Of a stretch of DNA of 64,000 nucleotides, positions 44,175 to 52,596 are shown in pieces. This DNA is from GCA-002050365 sp038235165 (GTDB lineage Bacteria; Acidobacteriota; Blastocatellia; Pyrinomonadales; Pyrinomonadaceae): contig JBBSUG010000001.1 in assembly GCA_038235165.1 (NCBI GenBank), positions 1 to 64,000 of the forward strand. The letters run 5' to 3'. The notes under the pieces are model-generated. The model saw only the letters and a list, made by a program, of their open reading frames with translations. It made no database searches and had not been told where the DNA came from. The translations under genes were made by a program, and so were the position numbers. Numbering within the stretch: the stretch's first letter is position 1; the number at the start of each line of letters is the position of its first letter.

Positions 44175-44870
44175 GTGTTCAAAACGCGAAGCTACCAGCT
44201 TGAAAGAATAGATACGGGCAATTATACGCCGGACGAATACGAACGGTTTCTGCACGAGATCGCTTTTATCAACCGCGTCATCGGCGATAACCGGGCATTA
44301 AAAAAAACGCTTTTGCGCGACATCAAACGCGGCGGCGTGAAAGAGTTTTCCGTTTTGGATGTCGGCGCAGGTTCGGGCGAACTGCTTCGCACCATCGCCG
44401 AATTTGCGCGAAAACAAAGTCGAACGGCGCGTTTGACCGGCTTGGAATTAAATGCGCGTTCGGCAACAGCAATTTTGGAAGAGTCGAAAAACCACCCGCA
44501 AATTAACGCCGTGCGCGGCGATGCGCTAAATTTACCGTTCGCCGACAACTCGTTTGATTACGTTATTTGCTCGCTGTTCACGCATCATTTCACCGACGAA
44601 AACGTCGTGCAAATTTTGTCCGAAATGAACCGCCTCGCCCGCCGCAATATTTACGTTATTGACCTTCACCGCCACCGCGCCGCGTATCGGCTTTACAAAC
44701 TTTTCTGCGTTGCCTTTCGCATCAGTCCGTTGGTGCGGGAGGACGGTTTGCTCTCAATTCTGCGCTCGTTCAAGGTTGAAGAACTCGAAAATCTGGCGTT
44801 GCAAGCACATCTCAAAAACTTTTCCGTCCGCCGCAGTTCTCCGTTCAGATTGATTTTAAAAACCGAATAA
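44175..44870 (+). CDS. Class I SAM-dependent methyltransferase
   Basis: The 231-residue product has the standard methyltransferase signature: LDVGAGSGELL (about 57-67), GLELNARS (about 87-94), RGDALNLPFADNSFDYVICSLFTHHFTDE (about 117-145) and NIYVIDLHRHR. No substrate can be named; similar proteins occur beside polyketide or terpenoid genes, but none are here. It starts at GTG 44175, although an out-of-frame ATG lies two bases upstream. It converges on the DUF6526 gene with three bases between the stop codons. Confidence 0.82.
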   Translation: MFKTRSYQLERIDTGNYTPDEYERFLHEIAFINRVIGDNRALKKTLLRDIKRGGVKEFSVLDVGAGSGELLRTIAEFARKQSRTARLTGLELNARSATAILEESKNHPQINAVRGDALNLPFADNSFDYVICSLFTHHFTDENVVQILSEMNRLARRNIYVIDLHRHRAAYRLYKLFCVAFRISPLVREDGLLSILRSFKVEELENLALQAHLKNFSVRRSSPFRLILKTE

Positions 44871-44873
44871 ACG

Positions 44874-45308
44874 TCAAACCCGCAAATAATCGCCCCGCCA
44901 ATTGACAATCGCCTGTTTGATTTCGCCGTTTTTGGCAAATTCACCGTCGAGAACGCGCCGCATTAGTTCAGGCAGTTCTGCATCGGTCGCAAAGCGCAGG
45001 GCGTTTATTTGTCCGACGTTCAATTTATCAATCTGATTTAACAAATTCGGCGGCAAAACCTTTTCGTAGCGCAGTTTTTCTTCCAATCTGATCAATCTGT
45101 CCTGCACCCGCAGGGCATTTGTACGAACTAAGAAACTCATAAGCATAAGACCAATAGCCAACAACAAAAACTCCGCTCGGTCAATGTTCGGATATTGAAC
45201 CAATCGAACTACGGCAAAAATCAGATTCACCAATAGAATCGGCATTAAAATAAAATGCTGCGGAACGTGCCAGCGGGTGTGATTTTGATAATTTTGTTTT
45301 TCGGTCAT
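44874..45308 (-). CDS. DUF6526 family membrane protein
   Basis: The 144-residue product starts with QNYQNHTRWHVPQHF (about 5-19), the hallmark of DUF6526. Two transmembrane helices follow (about 20-38 and 47-65). A helical cytosolic region (VQDRLIRLEEKLRYEKVLP) comes next, and a C-terminal part with VLDGEFAKNGEIKQAIVNWRGDYLRV completes it. Function unknown; the family is widespread in Acidobacteriota and Bacteroidota. Confidence 0.85.
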   Translation of the reverse strand: MTEKQNYQNHTRWHVPQHFILMPILLVNLIFAVVRLVQYPNIDRAEFLLLAIGLMLMSFLVRTNALRVQDRLIRLEEKLRYEKVLPPNLLNQIDKLNVGQINALRFATDAELPELMRRVLDGEFAKNGEIKQAIVNWRGDYLRV

Positions 45309-45450
45309 TTTTCTTTTATGGTTAATTAAAATTTTTCAAACTTCTATTTTAAAATTGTATTTGTCAGATTTTCAATCCATTTATTTTGCACTAATCTAAA
45401 GAAAATACAAGAATCTTGCGCTTGGATTTCTCACACCTTCCGACACAAGT

Positions 45451-45480
45451 TATAATCTTTTCTTTATCAAACTCGGAGAG
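45451..45480 (+). promoter_or_regulatory. Candidate -10 box and ribosome site of the ancestral guaA leader
   Basis: A perfect TATAAT (45451-45456) and a GGAGAG ribosome site (45475-45480) precede the TTG start at 45489 by the usual distance. No good -35 at 17 bp is seen. This leader looks right for a housekeeping gene such as guaA, whose N-terminal codons are echoed at 45489. Confidence 0.4.
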
Positions 45481-45488
45481 ATTTTATT

Positions 45489-45515
45489 TTGCAGCACGAA
45501 CTTATTTTAGTTTTC
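45489..45515 (+). repeat. Diverged copy of the 5' end of guaA
   Basis: Nine codons (TTGCAGCACGAACTTATTTT and so on) match the first nine of guaA at 46116-46142, 20 of 27 bases by my count. Differences are mostly synonymous or conservative (QHELIL kept). This is expected if the fragment is the start of another guaA. Confidence 0.7.
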
Positions 45516-46115
45516 AAACCGCATAAGATTTTAGTTTTGTCGCTATTTCTTACTCTCACGATTTTGTCATTAGCTTGTCAAAAACAAAATGCTACGACTT
45601 TTGAAAATGCCAAAGAATTCTCTCAAACCAAGAAAATTCCAAAGGATTGGCAGAAAATTGAAACTGAGGATTTCTCGTTCTCGATGCCGCCAACGATGAA
45701 GAAAAATGATGTTCAGGGAATTGATTCATTTATGATTCAGTTTGAAAATGACGAAATAACCTTGAATATTGAATATGGTGATTATTCGGCGGATGTGGCT
45801 TCACAACTCCAAAGTTATGAAGGTCAAAAAGAGCAGACAATAATTGATGGAGAAAATGTTGTGATTGTCAATTACGACATAAGTAAACCTATTCTTTCCA
45901 AAGATAGAGTGATTACCAAAGATAGAATGGTTAATGCCGCTACGCCTGAAAAATTAGAGAAAACTAAGAAAAAATATTTTGTAGGAGTTAATTTCCCAAA
46001 CAAGATGAAGTCATTTAGTAATTCAGCGATTTCATTTGAAGTAAGGTGTAAAAATTTAGAATCACAGGAAATCGCAAAAACAATTTTGAACTCAATAAAA
46101 TTCAAACAAAAATAA
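45489..46115 (+). CDS. Probable lipoprotein using a guaA-like start
   Basis: The 208-residue product begins MQHELILVF, nearly the same as GuaA MQHELILIL encoded at 46116. A hydrophobic segment (about 13-30) and LSLACQ follow, a near-lipobox with Cys31 as the likely lipidated residue. The mature part has DWQKIETEDFSFSMPPTMK (about 52-70), a pattern of small surface or periplasmic proteins related to DUF1795/PsbP-like folds, and NYDISKP. No function is known. It starts with TTG after GGAGAG and ends one base before the guaA ATG. The body is AT-rich compared with flanking host genes. Confidence 0.65.
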   Translation: MQHELILVFKPHKILVLSLFLTLTILSLACQKQNATTFENAKEFSQTKKIPKDWQKIETEDFSFSMPPTMKKNDVQGIDSFMIQFENDEITLNIEYGDYSADVASQLQSYEGQKEQTIIDGENVVIVNYDISKPILSKDRVITKDRMVNAATPEKLEKTKKKYFVGVNFPNKMKSFSNSAISFEVRCKNLESQEIAKTILNSIKFKQK

Positions 46116-47660
46116 ATGCAACACGAACTTATACTTATTCTCGATTTCGGTTCGCAATACACGCAGCTTATCGCGCGGCGTGTGCGTGAGCAGGGTGTTT
46201 ACTGCGAGATTGTGCCGTTTCATCTCGCGCTAGACAGTGTTTTGGCGAAAAATGCGAAGGGCGTGATCCTTTCGGGCGGACCTAATTCGGTTTATGAAGC
46301 GGACGCGCCGCAGATTTCGCCAGAGTTTTATGGGCAAATTAAGGCTCCAATTTTGGGCATTTGTTACGGGATGCAGCTTCTCGCCAAAGATTTGGGCGGG
46401 ACGGTTTCGCCTTCCGACCGGCGTGAATACGGTGCGACGAAACTCCGACGGTTGAGCGGGAAAACCGAATTGTTTGAAGGTCTGCCGGAAATTCTCGACG
46501 TTTGGATGAGCCACGGCGATCACGTCACCGCGCTGCCCGAAGGTTTTCATCAAACGGCGACGACGGGCGAGGTCGTCACCGCGATTGAAAATAAGGAACG
46601 CCGGATTTACGCCGTTCAGTTTCACCCGGAAGTTTCGCATACGCCGCTCGGCAAGGACGTTTTGCGGAATTTTCTGTTTGAAATCTGTGAGTGTAAAGGC
46701 GACTGGACTTCAAAACAGTTTATCGCCGAAGAAGTCGAAAAAATTCGTGCCGTCGTCGGCGAAACCGACAACGTCGTCTGCGGGCTTTCGGGCGGGGTTG
46801 ATTCGACGGTCGCGGCGGCTCTCGTGCAGGAAGCGATTGGAACGCGGCAAACCTGTATTTTCGTCAACAATGGTCTGCTTCGCGCCGGTGAATTTGAGGA
46901 AACTCTCAAACTCTACAAAAACAAATTGCAATTAAACGTCATCGGCGTTGACGCTTCCGAAGACTTTTACAGTGTGCTGAAAGATGTCGTTGATCCCGAA
47001 CTAAAACGCAAAGCAATCGGCGCGAAATTTATAGACGTTTTCGACGCGGAAGCCAATAAAATCGGCGATGTAAAATGGCTCGTGCAAGGAACTTTGTATC
47101 CCGATGTGATCGAATCCGTTTCACTGCGCGGCGCGTCCGTGACGATCAAATCTCATCACAACGTCGGCGGTCTGCCGGAGAAAATGAATTTGAAATTGAT
47201 CGAACCTCTGCGCGAACTTTTCAAAGACGAAGTGCGCTTGATCGGCAAAGACTTAAATATTCCCGACGAAATTTTACAGCGTCACCCGTTTCCCGGTCCC
47301 GGTTTGGGCGTACGGATTTTAGGCGACATCACGCCGGAAAAAGTCGAGCTGCTCCAGCGCGCAGACAAAATCTTTATTGAAGAACTGCATAAATTCAAAC
47401 TATATAACGAAGTCTGGCAAGCCTTCGCCGTTCTTTTACCGATTCAGTCAGTCGGCGTAATGGGCGATTTTCGCACTTACGAACGCACCGTCGCTCTTCG
47501 CGCCGTCACCTCGACTGACGGAATGACGGCTGATTGGGCAAAACTTCCGCACGAATTTCTGCAAGCTGTCTCGTCGCGCATCACTTCGGAAATTCGCGGT
47601 GTTAATCGCATCGTTTATGATATTTCGTCGAAACCGCCATCAACGATTGAGTGGGAATAA
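46116..47660 (+). CDS. guaA: GMP synthase (glutamine-hydrolysing)
   Basis: Converts XMP to GMP with glutamine as ammonia donor. The 514-residue protein has the class I glutamine amidotransferase domain (LDFGSQYTQLIARRVRE at 9-25, GICYGMQ with Cys83, FHPEVSH near 168). The ATP pyrophosphatase domain follows (GLSGGVDSTVAAAL near 225), then the dimerisation tail ending DISSKPPSTIEWE. All domains look intact. The ATG overlaps the end of the preceding lipoprotein gene (AAATAAATG). It lies between AT-rich accessory genes, and copies of its two ends flank the region. Confidence 0.96.
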   Translation: MQHELILILDFGSQYTQLIARRVREQGVYCEIVPFHLALDSVLAKNAKGVILSGGPNSVYEADAPQISPEFYGQIKAPILGICYGMQLLAKDLGGTVSPSDRREYGATKLRRLSGKTELFEGLPEILDVWMSHGDHVTALPEGFHQTATTGEVVTAIENKERRIYAVQFHPEVSHTPLGKDVLRNFLFEICECKGDWTSKQFIAEEVEKIRAVVGETDNVVCGLSGGVDSTVAAALVQEAIGTRQTCIFVNNGLLRAGEFEETLKLYKNKLQLNVIGVDASEDFYSVLKDVVDPELKRKAIGAKFIDVFDAEANKIGDVKWLVQGTLYPDVIESVSLRGASVTIKSHHNVGGLPEKMNLKLIEPLRELFKDEVRLIGKDLNIPDEILQRHPFPGPGLGVRILGDITPEKVELLQRADKIFIEELHKFKLYNEVWQAFAVLLPIQSVGVMGDFRTYERTVALRAVTSTDGMTADWAKLPHEFLQAVSSRITSEIRGVNRIVYDISSKPPSTIEWE

Positions 47661-47667
47661 AACTTTT

Positions 47668-48771
47668 ATGAGCAATACTTTCATCTTTAACGATAAAAAA
47701 ACAGGGGAAATTTTGAACAGGTTTCTAAGCGGAGATATTTTAAATCAAATCATTTCACACGAATTCAGAAATAAAATATCAGACATACATCTCACTACAT
47801 TTTTTCAAGAAGTTTTTTGGGCTAGTATTTTAACAGAAGAGAGAAATCATCATTTGCTTTCTGTTGCCTTATCACCAAGTGAGCCTTTGCTTGAAAGAGG
47901 TATGGATGAAAAAACAACTTTTAAATTTAAAAAAAGCGAAAAGTTTAATGCGAAAATACTGGCTAAACTTTCACCAGCTTTGGAAAATACAAATCATCAT
48001 CTTGGGGTTTGGGTTGATAAAGACAGTGAACTTGAGATTTGGGGATTTACAACAGATTCAAAGATAGTCGCAAATGTCGTTGAAGTTGGACAAGTCTTGG
48101 TTGTCGGGGAAGTTTTTGAAACTGGAAAACCCATAAGAAAAGAAAAAATCGCAATTGATTATTCGGAAATTAATTTTATTGAAGATATTCAAATTCCGAA
48201 TTTATCTGACGAAATTAAATCCTTAGCTCTAGAAATGAGAAAACATAAACACGGTGGAACGCTACTTGTAATTGATGGAAATAAGTTCAAAGACTACGGT
48301 ATTATTGATTCTGCCTTGTATTTTGATACGCCAAAATCAATTACAATTGAAATTGATCATTTATCTATGGAGGCGAAAAAAGCTTTTAGTCGTCGTAATT
48401 CAGAGAATCAAGATAAAAACTTCGCTTTATTAAGTAGACTAACCGCTCCAGATGGCGCAACAATCATAAATGATAAATTGGAAGTAATTGCATTTGGAGC
48501 TAAACTAAAACCAAACTCAGAAGAATCAAACGAGAATATTGATATTTCTTTATCAAAACCATTTGAGAATTTTGAAATTGATCCCGATAAAAATAAAATC
48601 TCTAAACTTGGTGGGACAAGACATCAATCCGCCGCGCGATTCATATATGATCTCAAGGATAATTCTCTGGCAATAGTAGCTTCATCGGAGGGGAAAATTT
48701 CAATAGTGTATTGGGAAGAAGAGGCACAGGAAATTCGTGTTATACAACACGCTGAATACATGTTTTTGTAA
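47668..48771 (+). CDS. Diadenylate cyclase-like (DisA_N/DAC fold) protein, possible DACNV sensor at N-terminus
   Basis: The 367-residue product looks like a DAC-domain protein. Seen: KHGGTLLVID (about 194-203), LTAPDGATIINDKLEVIAFGAKL (DGA at 262-264) and LGGTRHQSAARFIYD (315-328). VASSEGKISIVYW (337-349) completes the set. In diadenylate cyclases the DGA and RHR motifs bind and join two ATP; here RHR is RHQ. The first 180 residues may be a DACNV-type sensor, described for DAC-related proteins in nucleotide-signalling surveys; this is from memory. A product such as c-di-AMP is inferred. The gene is strongly AT-rich and begins 7 bases after guaA. The frame is open further upstream, but only inside guaA. 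Confidence 0.6.
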   Translation: MSNTFIFNDKKTGEILNRFLSGDILNQIISHEFRNKISDIHLTTFFQEVFWASILTEERNHHLLSVALSPSEPLLERGMDEKTTFKFKKSEKFNAKILAKLSPALENTNHHLGVWVDKDSELEIWGFTTDSKIVANVVEVGQVLVVGEVFETGKPIRKEKIAIDYSEINFIEDIQIPNLSDEIKSLALEMRKHKHGGTLLVIDGNKFKDYGIIDSALYFDTPKSITIEIDHLSMEAKKAFSRRNSENQDKNFALLSRLTAPDGATIINDKLEVIAFGAKLKPNSEESNENIDISLSKPFENFEIDPDKNKISKLGGTRHQSAARFIYDLKDNSLAIVASSEGKISIVYWEEEAQEIRVIQHAEYMFL

Positions 48772-48873
48772 TTTTACCGTTAGCAGTTAAAGAATTCATT
48801 TTGAAGCATTAAAATTAATTTAATACCAATCGAAGAAATCGCCAAGCACGATCAAATGGGAAAGATTAGATAT

Positions 48874-49110
48874 TTATGAGTTGGAATCTGACGCAATAAT
48901 TTTATGAACTTTTTTTAAATGTTTGTTTAAGCTTCGTTTAGCCGCAAAAGTACGCACACAATGGGGGCAATAAACCATAAAACCTGTATTCGAACCAGAT
49001 GATGTAATTAAGTTACCGTTACTAGATCCAACAGAATATCTCCCTGACCCTGAACAACGATAGCAATTTTCATTAATACCACCACAACTACATTCTTTTA
49101 TCTTAATCAT
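48874..49110 (-). CDS. Small protein with a eukaryote-like C2H2 zinc finger
   Basis: The 78-residue product has an N-terminal Cys cluster (CSCGGINENCYRCSGSG, about 8-24), like half of a DnaJ-type zinc centre. After a Ser/Gly/Asn linker comes YCPHCVRTFAAKRSLNKHLKKVH (about 47-69). This is an exact C-x2-C-x12-H-x4-H finger with the Phe and Leu core residues of the classical type. Bacterial Ros/MucR fingers have shorter spacing (x9), so this is different. It could bind nucleic acid or protein. It is AT-rich and lies within the accessory segment after guaA. No ribosome site is obvious. Confidence 0.6.
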   Translation of the reverse strand: MIKIKECSCGGINENCYRCSGSGRYSVGSSNGNLITSSGSNTGFMVYCPHCVRTFAAKRSLNKHLKKVHKIIASDSNS

Positions 49111-49329
49111 TTAGTACATATTATCAAACAAGCATAATTTATCTTAATTGATAATTTAATCCTGTCAAGTTTTTAAAACTCCTAAAATGCTCATATTATG
49201 TAAAATTATGAGAAGAAATTCTTTTATAACTGAAAGAAAAAACAATTTCGGCACAAATCAGCATCTCCACGAATAATTGAAATCGTGTAATTTCAATCCG
49301 TAAAGTGCAGTCAAAAGATAAAGAAAATT

Positions 49330-49716
49330 ATGGAAAAGCAAGAAACATATATGACCGATAAAGAGTTTGAAGTTGAATACACCGAAGCCGACATTCAGGA
49401 AATGCGCGAGAAAGATGTGAGCGAAGAAGATTTGCCGAGCGTCGGCAAACACACTTTTCGCCGTTCAAGGTTTATTACCAAACGCAGCGAACAAAAACTG
49501 AAAGTTACGATAATGCTCGACGCTGACGTTGTGGATTTTTACAAGAAACAAGCTGCCGAAGCGGGCAATCTACCGTATCAAACTCAAATCAACCGCCAAC
49601 TTCGTCAAGCGATGGAAAAATCCCAAAATCCGAATAGCCAAGTTATTACAATGGAAATGCTGGAGAATCCGACATTTTTGGCAGAATTAGCAACCAAATT
49701 GAAAAAAGCGGCTTAA
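49330..49716 (+). CDS. brnA: BrnA-family antitoxin, orphan
   Basis: The 128-residue product ends with a ribbon-helix-helix-like region, KLKVTIMLDADVVDFYKKQA (about 56-75) followed by NLPYQTQINRQLRQAME. This is the BrnA pattern (V-x-I-x-LD-x-DVxxxYK, YQTxIN-x-LR). BrnA normally neutralises the BrnT ribonuclease toxin encoded just upstream. Here the 219 bases upstream hold no BrnT-sized frame. The N-terminal 50 residues are acidic. It may be a remnant of a toxin-antitoxin pair or an anti-addiction antitoxin; symbol by family only. Confidence 0.65.
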   Translation: MEKQETYMTDKEFEVEYTEADIQEMREKDVSEEDLPSVGKHTFRRSRFITKRSEQKLKVTIMLDADVVDFYKKQAAEAGNLPYQTQINRQLRQAMEKSQNPNSQVITMEMLENPTFLAELATKLKKAA

Positions 49717-49813
49717 ATTCGCGGCATTAATCGCGTTGTTGATAATTGTTTTGTTTGAGAAAATTTGTAACAGGTATATTTTGAAATATGCAAATTTTGG
49801 CAAGAAGTAACTT

Positions 49814-50767
49814 ATGAAAATCGTAATTCCCGGCGGAAGCGGACAAGTCGGACAAATTTTAGCCCGCGCATTTGAAGCGGACGGACACGACGTTTTGATT
49901 TTGAGCCGGAGCGATAAAAATGCTCAATTTAAAACTGTTGTCTGGGACGCGAAAGATCTCGGGGATTGGGCGCGAGAATTTGAAAGTGCGGATGTTATTA
50001 TCAATCTCGCCGGAAAAAATGTAAATTGCCGATACAATGATGAAAATCGCCGTCAGATTTTGGAGTCGCGCGCTGATTCGACAAGAGTTGTCGGGGAAGC
50101 GATTGCCGAGGCGAAAAATCCACCGAAAATTTGGCTTCAGGCAAGTACGGCGACAATTTACGCGCACCGGTTCGATGCCCCTAATGACGAACTGACGGGA
50201 ATCGTCGGCGGCAGCGAAAAGGACGCGCCGGACACTTGGAATTTCAGCATCAAAGTTGCAACAAATTGGGAAAAAGCGGCAAATGAAGCAAACACGCCGA
50301 ACACGCGGAAAGTTCTTTTGCGTTCGGCGGTGGTGATGAGTCCCGACGCAGACGGCATTTTCGATGTGATGCTCGGTCTTGTCAAAAAAGGTCTGGGCGG
50401 AACTGCCGGAAGCGGGCGACAATATATTTCGTGGATTCACGAGCAGGACTTTATTCGCGCAATTTATTGGCTGATCGAACGGGAAGATTTTAACGGTGCG
50501 GTCAATGTTTCGTCGCCTAATCCTTTGCCGAACGCCGAATTTATGCGGATTTTCCGCGAAGCGTGGGGAACGAAGATCAGTTTACCGGCGACGGAAGTGA
50601 TGCTTAAAATCGGCGCGTTTTTGATGCGGACGGAAACCGAACTCGTCTTGAAAAGCCGCCGCGTCGTGCCGACCAGACTGCTCGAATCCGGTTTTGAGTT
50701 CGAGTTTGCCGATTGGGAAAAAGCGGCGAAAAATCTATGCGAAAGATGGCGCGAAATGTATGGCTGA
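49814..50767 (+). CDS. TIGR01777 family epimerase/oxidoreductase (YfcH-like)
   Basis: A 317-residue extended short-chain dehydrogenase-like protein. It has IPGGSGQVGQILARAF (NAD(P) loop, about 4-19), DVIINLAGKNVNCRYND (about 67-83), QASTATIYAHR with the Tyr near the catalytic position, and VLLRSAVVMSPDADGIFDVM. The C-terminal DUF1731 segment ends the protein (VVPTRLLESGFEFEFADWEKAAKNL). The family is common, with unknown substrates. Its codon use is closer to the host average than that of the AT-rich genes before it. Confidence 0.88.
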   Translation: MKIVIPGGSGQVGQILARAFEADGHDVLILSRSDKNAQFKTVVWDAKDLGDWAREFESADVIINLAGKNVNCRYNDENRRQILESRADSTRVVGEAIAEAKNPPKIWLQASTATIYAHRFDAPNDELTGIVGGSEKDAPDTWNFSIKVATNWEKAANEANTPNTRKVLLRSAVVMSPDADGIFDVMLGLVKKGLGGTAGSGRQYISWIHEQDFIRAIYWLIEREDFNGAVNVSSPNPLPNAEFMRIFREAWGTKISLPATEVMLKIGAFLMRTETELVLKSRRVVPTRLLESGFEFEFADWEKAAKNLCERWREMYG

Positions 50768-51088
50768 TTTTTACTTTTTCCTTGTTCGCCAGACATCCGG
50801 CAATCAATTTGTAAACGTGATGTTTCATCAAAATCGCCGAGCAATATTGAATGGGAACAACTAATTGTTGGTAATCTCTCTCTCTTTCTTATTCACGCGC
50901 AAGTTTCTGCTCTATTTCATTAAACAAAAATCAAAATCTGCTTTAGTAATCGTCTAAAGATGTGCCTAATGCTTCTCCTAACCCACAAAATCAAAAATCA
51001 AACTCACATTTTTGAATCAGCGCAAACATTCGTGTAAAAATAACAGTCGTTGATATAAAATATCACACATATCGAACACTGGTACATT
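50768..51088. other. 321-bp intergenic region carrying a guaA 3' remnant
   Basis: Contains the remnant annotated at 50819-50857. The remaining part (50870-51088) is AT-rich, with no gene, and probably holds the promoter of the KaiC-like gene. Confidence 0.6.
50819..50857 (+). pseudogene. Remnant of the 3' end of a second guaA
   Basis: Bases 50819-50857 translate to DVSSKSPSNIEWE, against DISSKPPSTIEWE at the end of the intact guaA (47619-47657). By my count 28 of 39 bases match, and most differences fall in third positions, as in a diverged coding copy. The expected stop is replaced by CAA and the frame runs on. No more of guaA can be traced to its left. Confidence 0.7.
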
Positions 51089-52596
51089 ATGGACAAATCA
51101 GAAACAATGGGAAGGGATTGGGTTTCGACCGGCATTGAAGGGTTAAATTTTATTCTCAAGGGCGGTCTGCCGAAGAATCGGCTTTATCTTCTTCAGGGAA
51201 ATCCCGGCACGGGCAAAACGACGATGGGGCTGCATTTCTGCTCGACGGGCAGCAAAAAGGCGAAACGGGGCTTTATATTACTTTGTCAGAGAGTAAGGAC
51301 GAGTTGGTCGAAGTCGGCAAATCGCATCACTGGGATTTGGAAAAATTGAATATTTTCGATTTGACCATTTCTGGCGAGAGTCTGCGCGACGGTTCGCGCT
51401 ACACGGTTTTTCACCCGTCGGAAGTCGAACTGGACGAGACGACGAAGGAAATTCTCAATGAGGTCGAGCAGATTAATCCGGCGCGAATCGTCTTCGATTC
51501 GCTTTCGGAAATGCGGATGCTGGCGAGCGACGCGCTGCGGTTTCGGCGGCAGATTCTCGCGCTCAAACAATATTTTAACGGGCGACAGTGTACCGTGATG
51601 ATGCTCGACGATTTGACGGCGCAGACGGCGCAGCGGCAGCTCGAATCAATCGCGCACGGCGTGATTACGCTCGAATATGTGCCGACCGAATACGGCAAAC
51701 AGCGGCACAATCTGCGCGTCGTCAAAATGCGCGGCGTTAATTTTCAATCGGGTTCGCATGATTTCAACATTGAAACCGGCGGTATCGCCGTGTTTCCGCG
51801 TCTCGGTGCGCCGGAATTGAAACGCGAAATCGAAACAGGGACGCTGAAAAGCGAATCGGAAGATTTGGAAGGACTTTTGGGCGGACTCGATTACGGCACC
51901 AGCACCATTTTTACCGGACCGGCAGGCATCGGTAAATCAACGATGGCGTTGATATATGCCTGCACCGCCGCCAAAAACGGCGAACGCTCGGCGATCTATC
52001 TGTTTGACGAAGGCGCGGAAACTTTATACAAACGAACTATTGCGCTCGGTTTAGACGTGAAAAAATATGTCGAAGAAGGTTTAATTTATCTGCGCCAAAT
52101 AAAACTTGCCGAACTGACACCCGGTGAATTGGCGTATATGGTCAGTCAGGATGTCGAACATAACCAAACGCGTGTCGTCGTCATTGACAGCGTGAACGGC
52201 TATTTGATGTCCACGCCGCAGGAACGATTTTTGACGATGCAGTTTCACGAACTGCTCGGTTATTTGAATCGGCGCGGTGTCATCAGCATTCTGATTATCG
52301 GGCAGTATGGTTTGGTCGGAACGATGCAGTCGCCGATTGATATGAGCTATATGGCGGATACGGTTGTGCTGTTGCGCTACTTTGAAGCCGAGGGCGAAGT
52401 GCGGCAGGCAATTTCCGTTTTGAAAAAAAGAACGGGCAAACACGAACGCACGATCCGCGAATTTCGGATTGACGAGGGCGGCATCCGACTCGGACAGCCG
52501 CTGTCGGATTTTCGCGGCGTGTTGACCGGTGTTCCGGTTTACCAAGGCAGAAACGAGAAATTGATGGAACGAAATGGCGAAAACGACGGACTATAA
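51089..52596 (+). pseudogene. KaiC-like double RecA ATPase with a frameshift (or slippery site)
   Basis: Two overlapping frames together make one KaiC-family protein of about 502 residues. Frame 1 begins at 51089 (TGIEGLNFILKGGLPKNRL, Walker A GNPGTGKTT). It goes out of frame at an A5 run (51254-51258), after HFCSTGSKK. The correct continuation GETGLYITLSESKDE lies in the -1 frame and runs to 52596. The second half has GPAGIGKST and VVVIDSVNG. A sixth A would restore the frame; a -1 slip on AAAAAG would do the same. KaiC-like proteins bind ATP as hexamers and work in clocks or signalling. It overlaps the kinase gene by 23 bases. Confidence 0.75.

Noticed and set aside
47599..47667. N-terminal extension of the DAC-like protein
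   Set aside because: It lies in the end of guaA in another frame; ATG 47668 is a better start.
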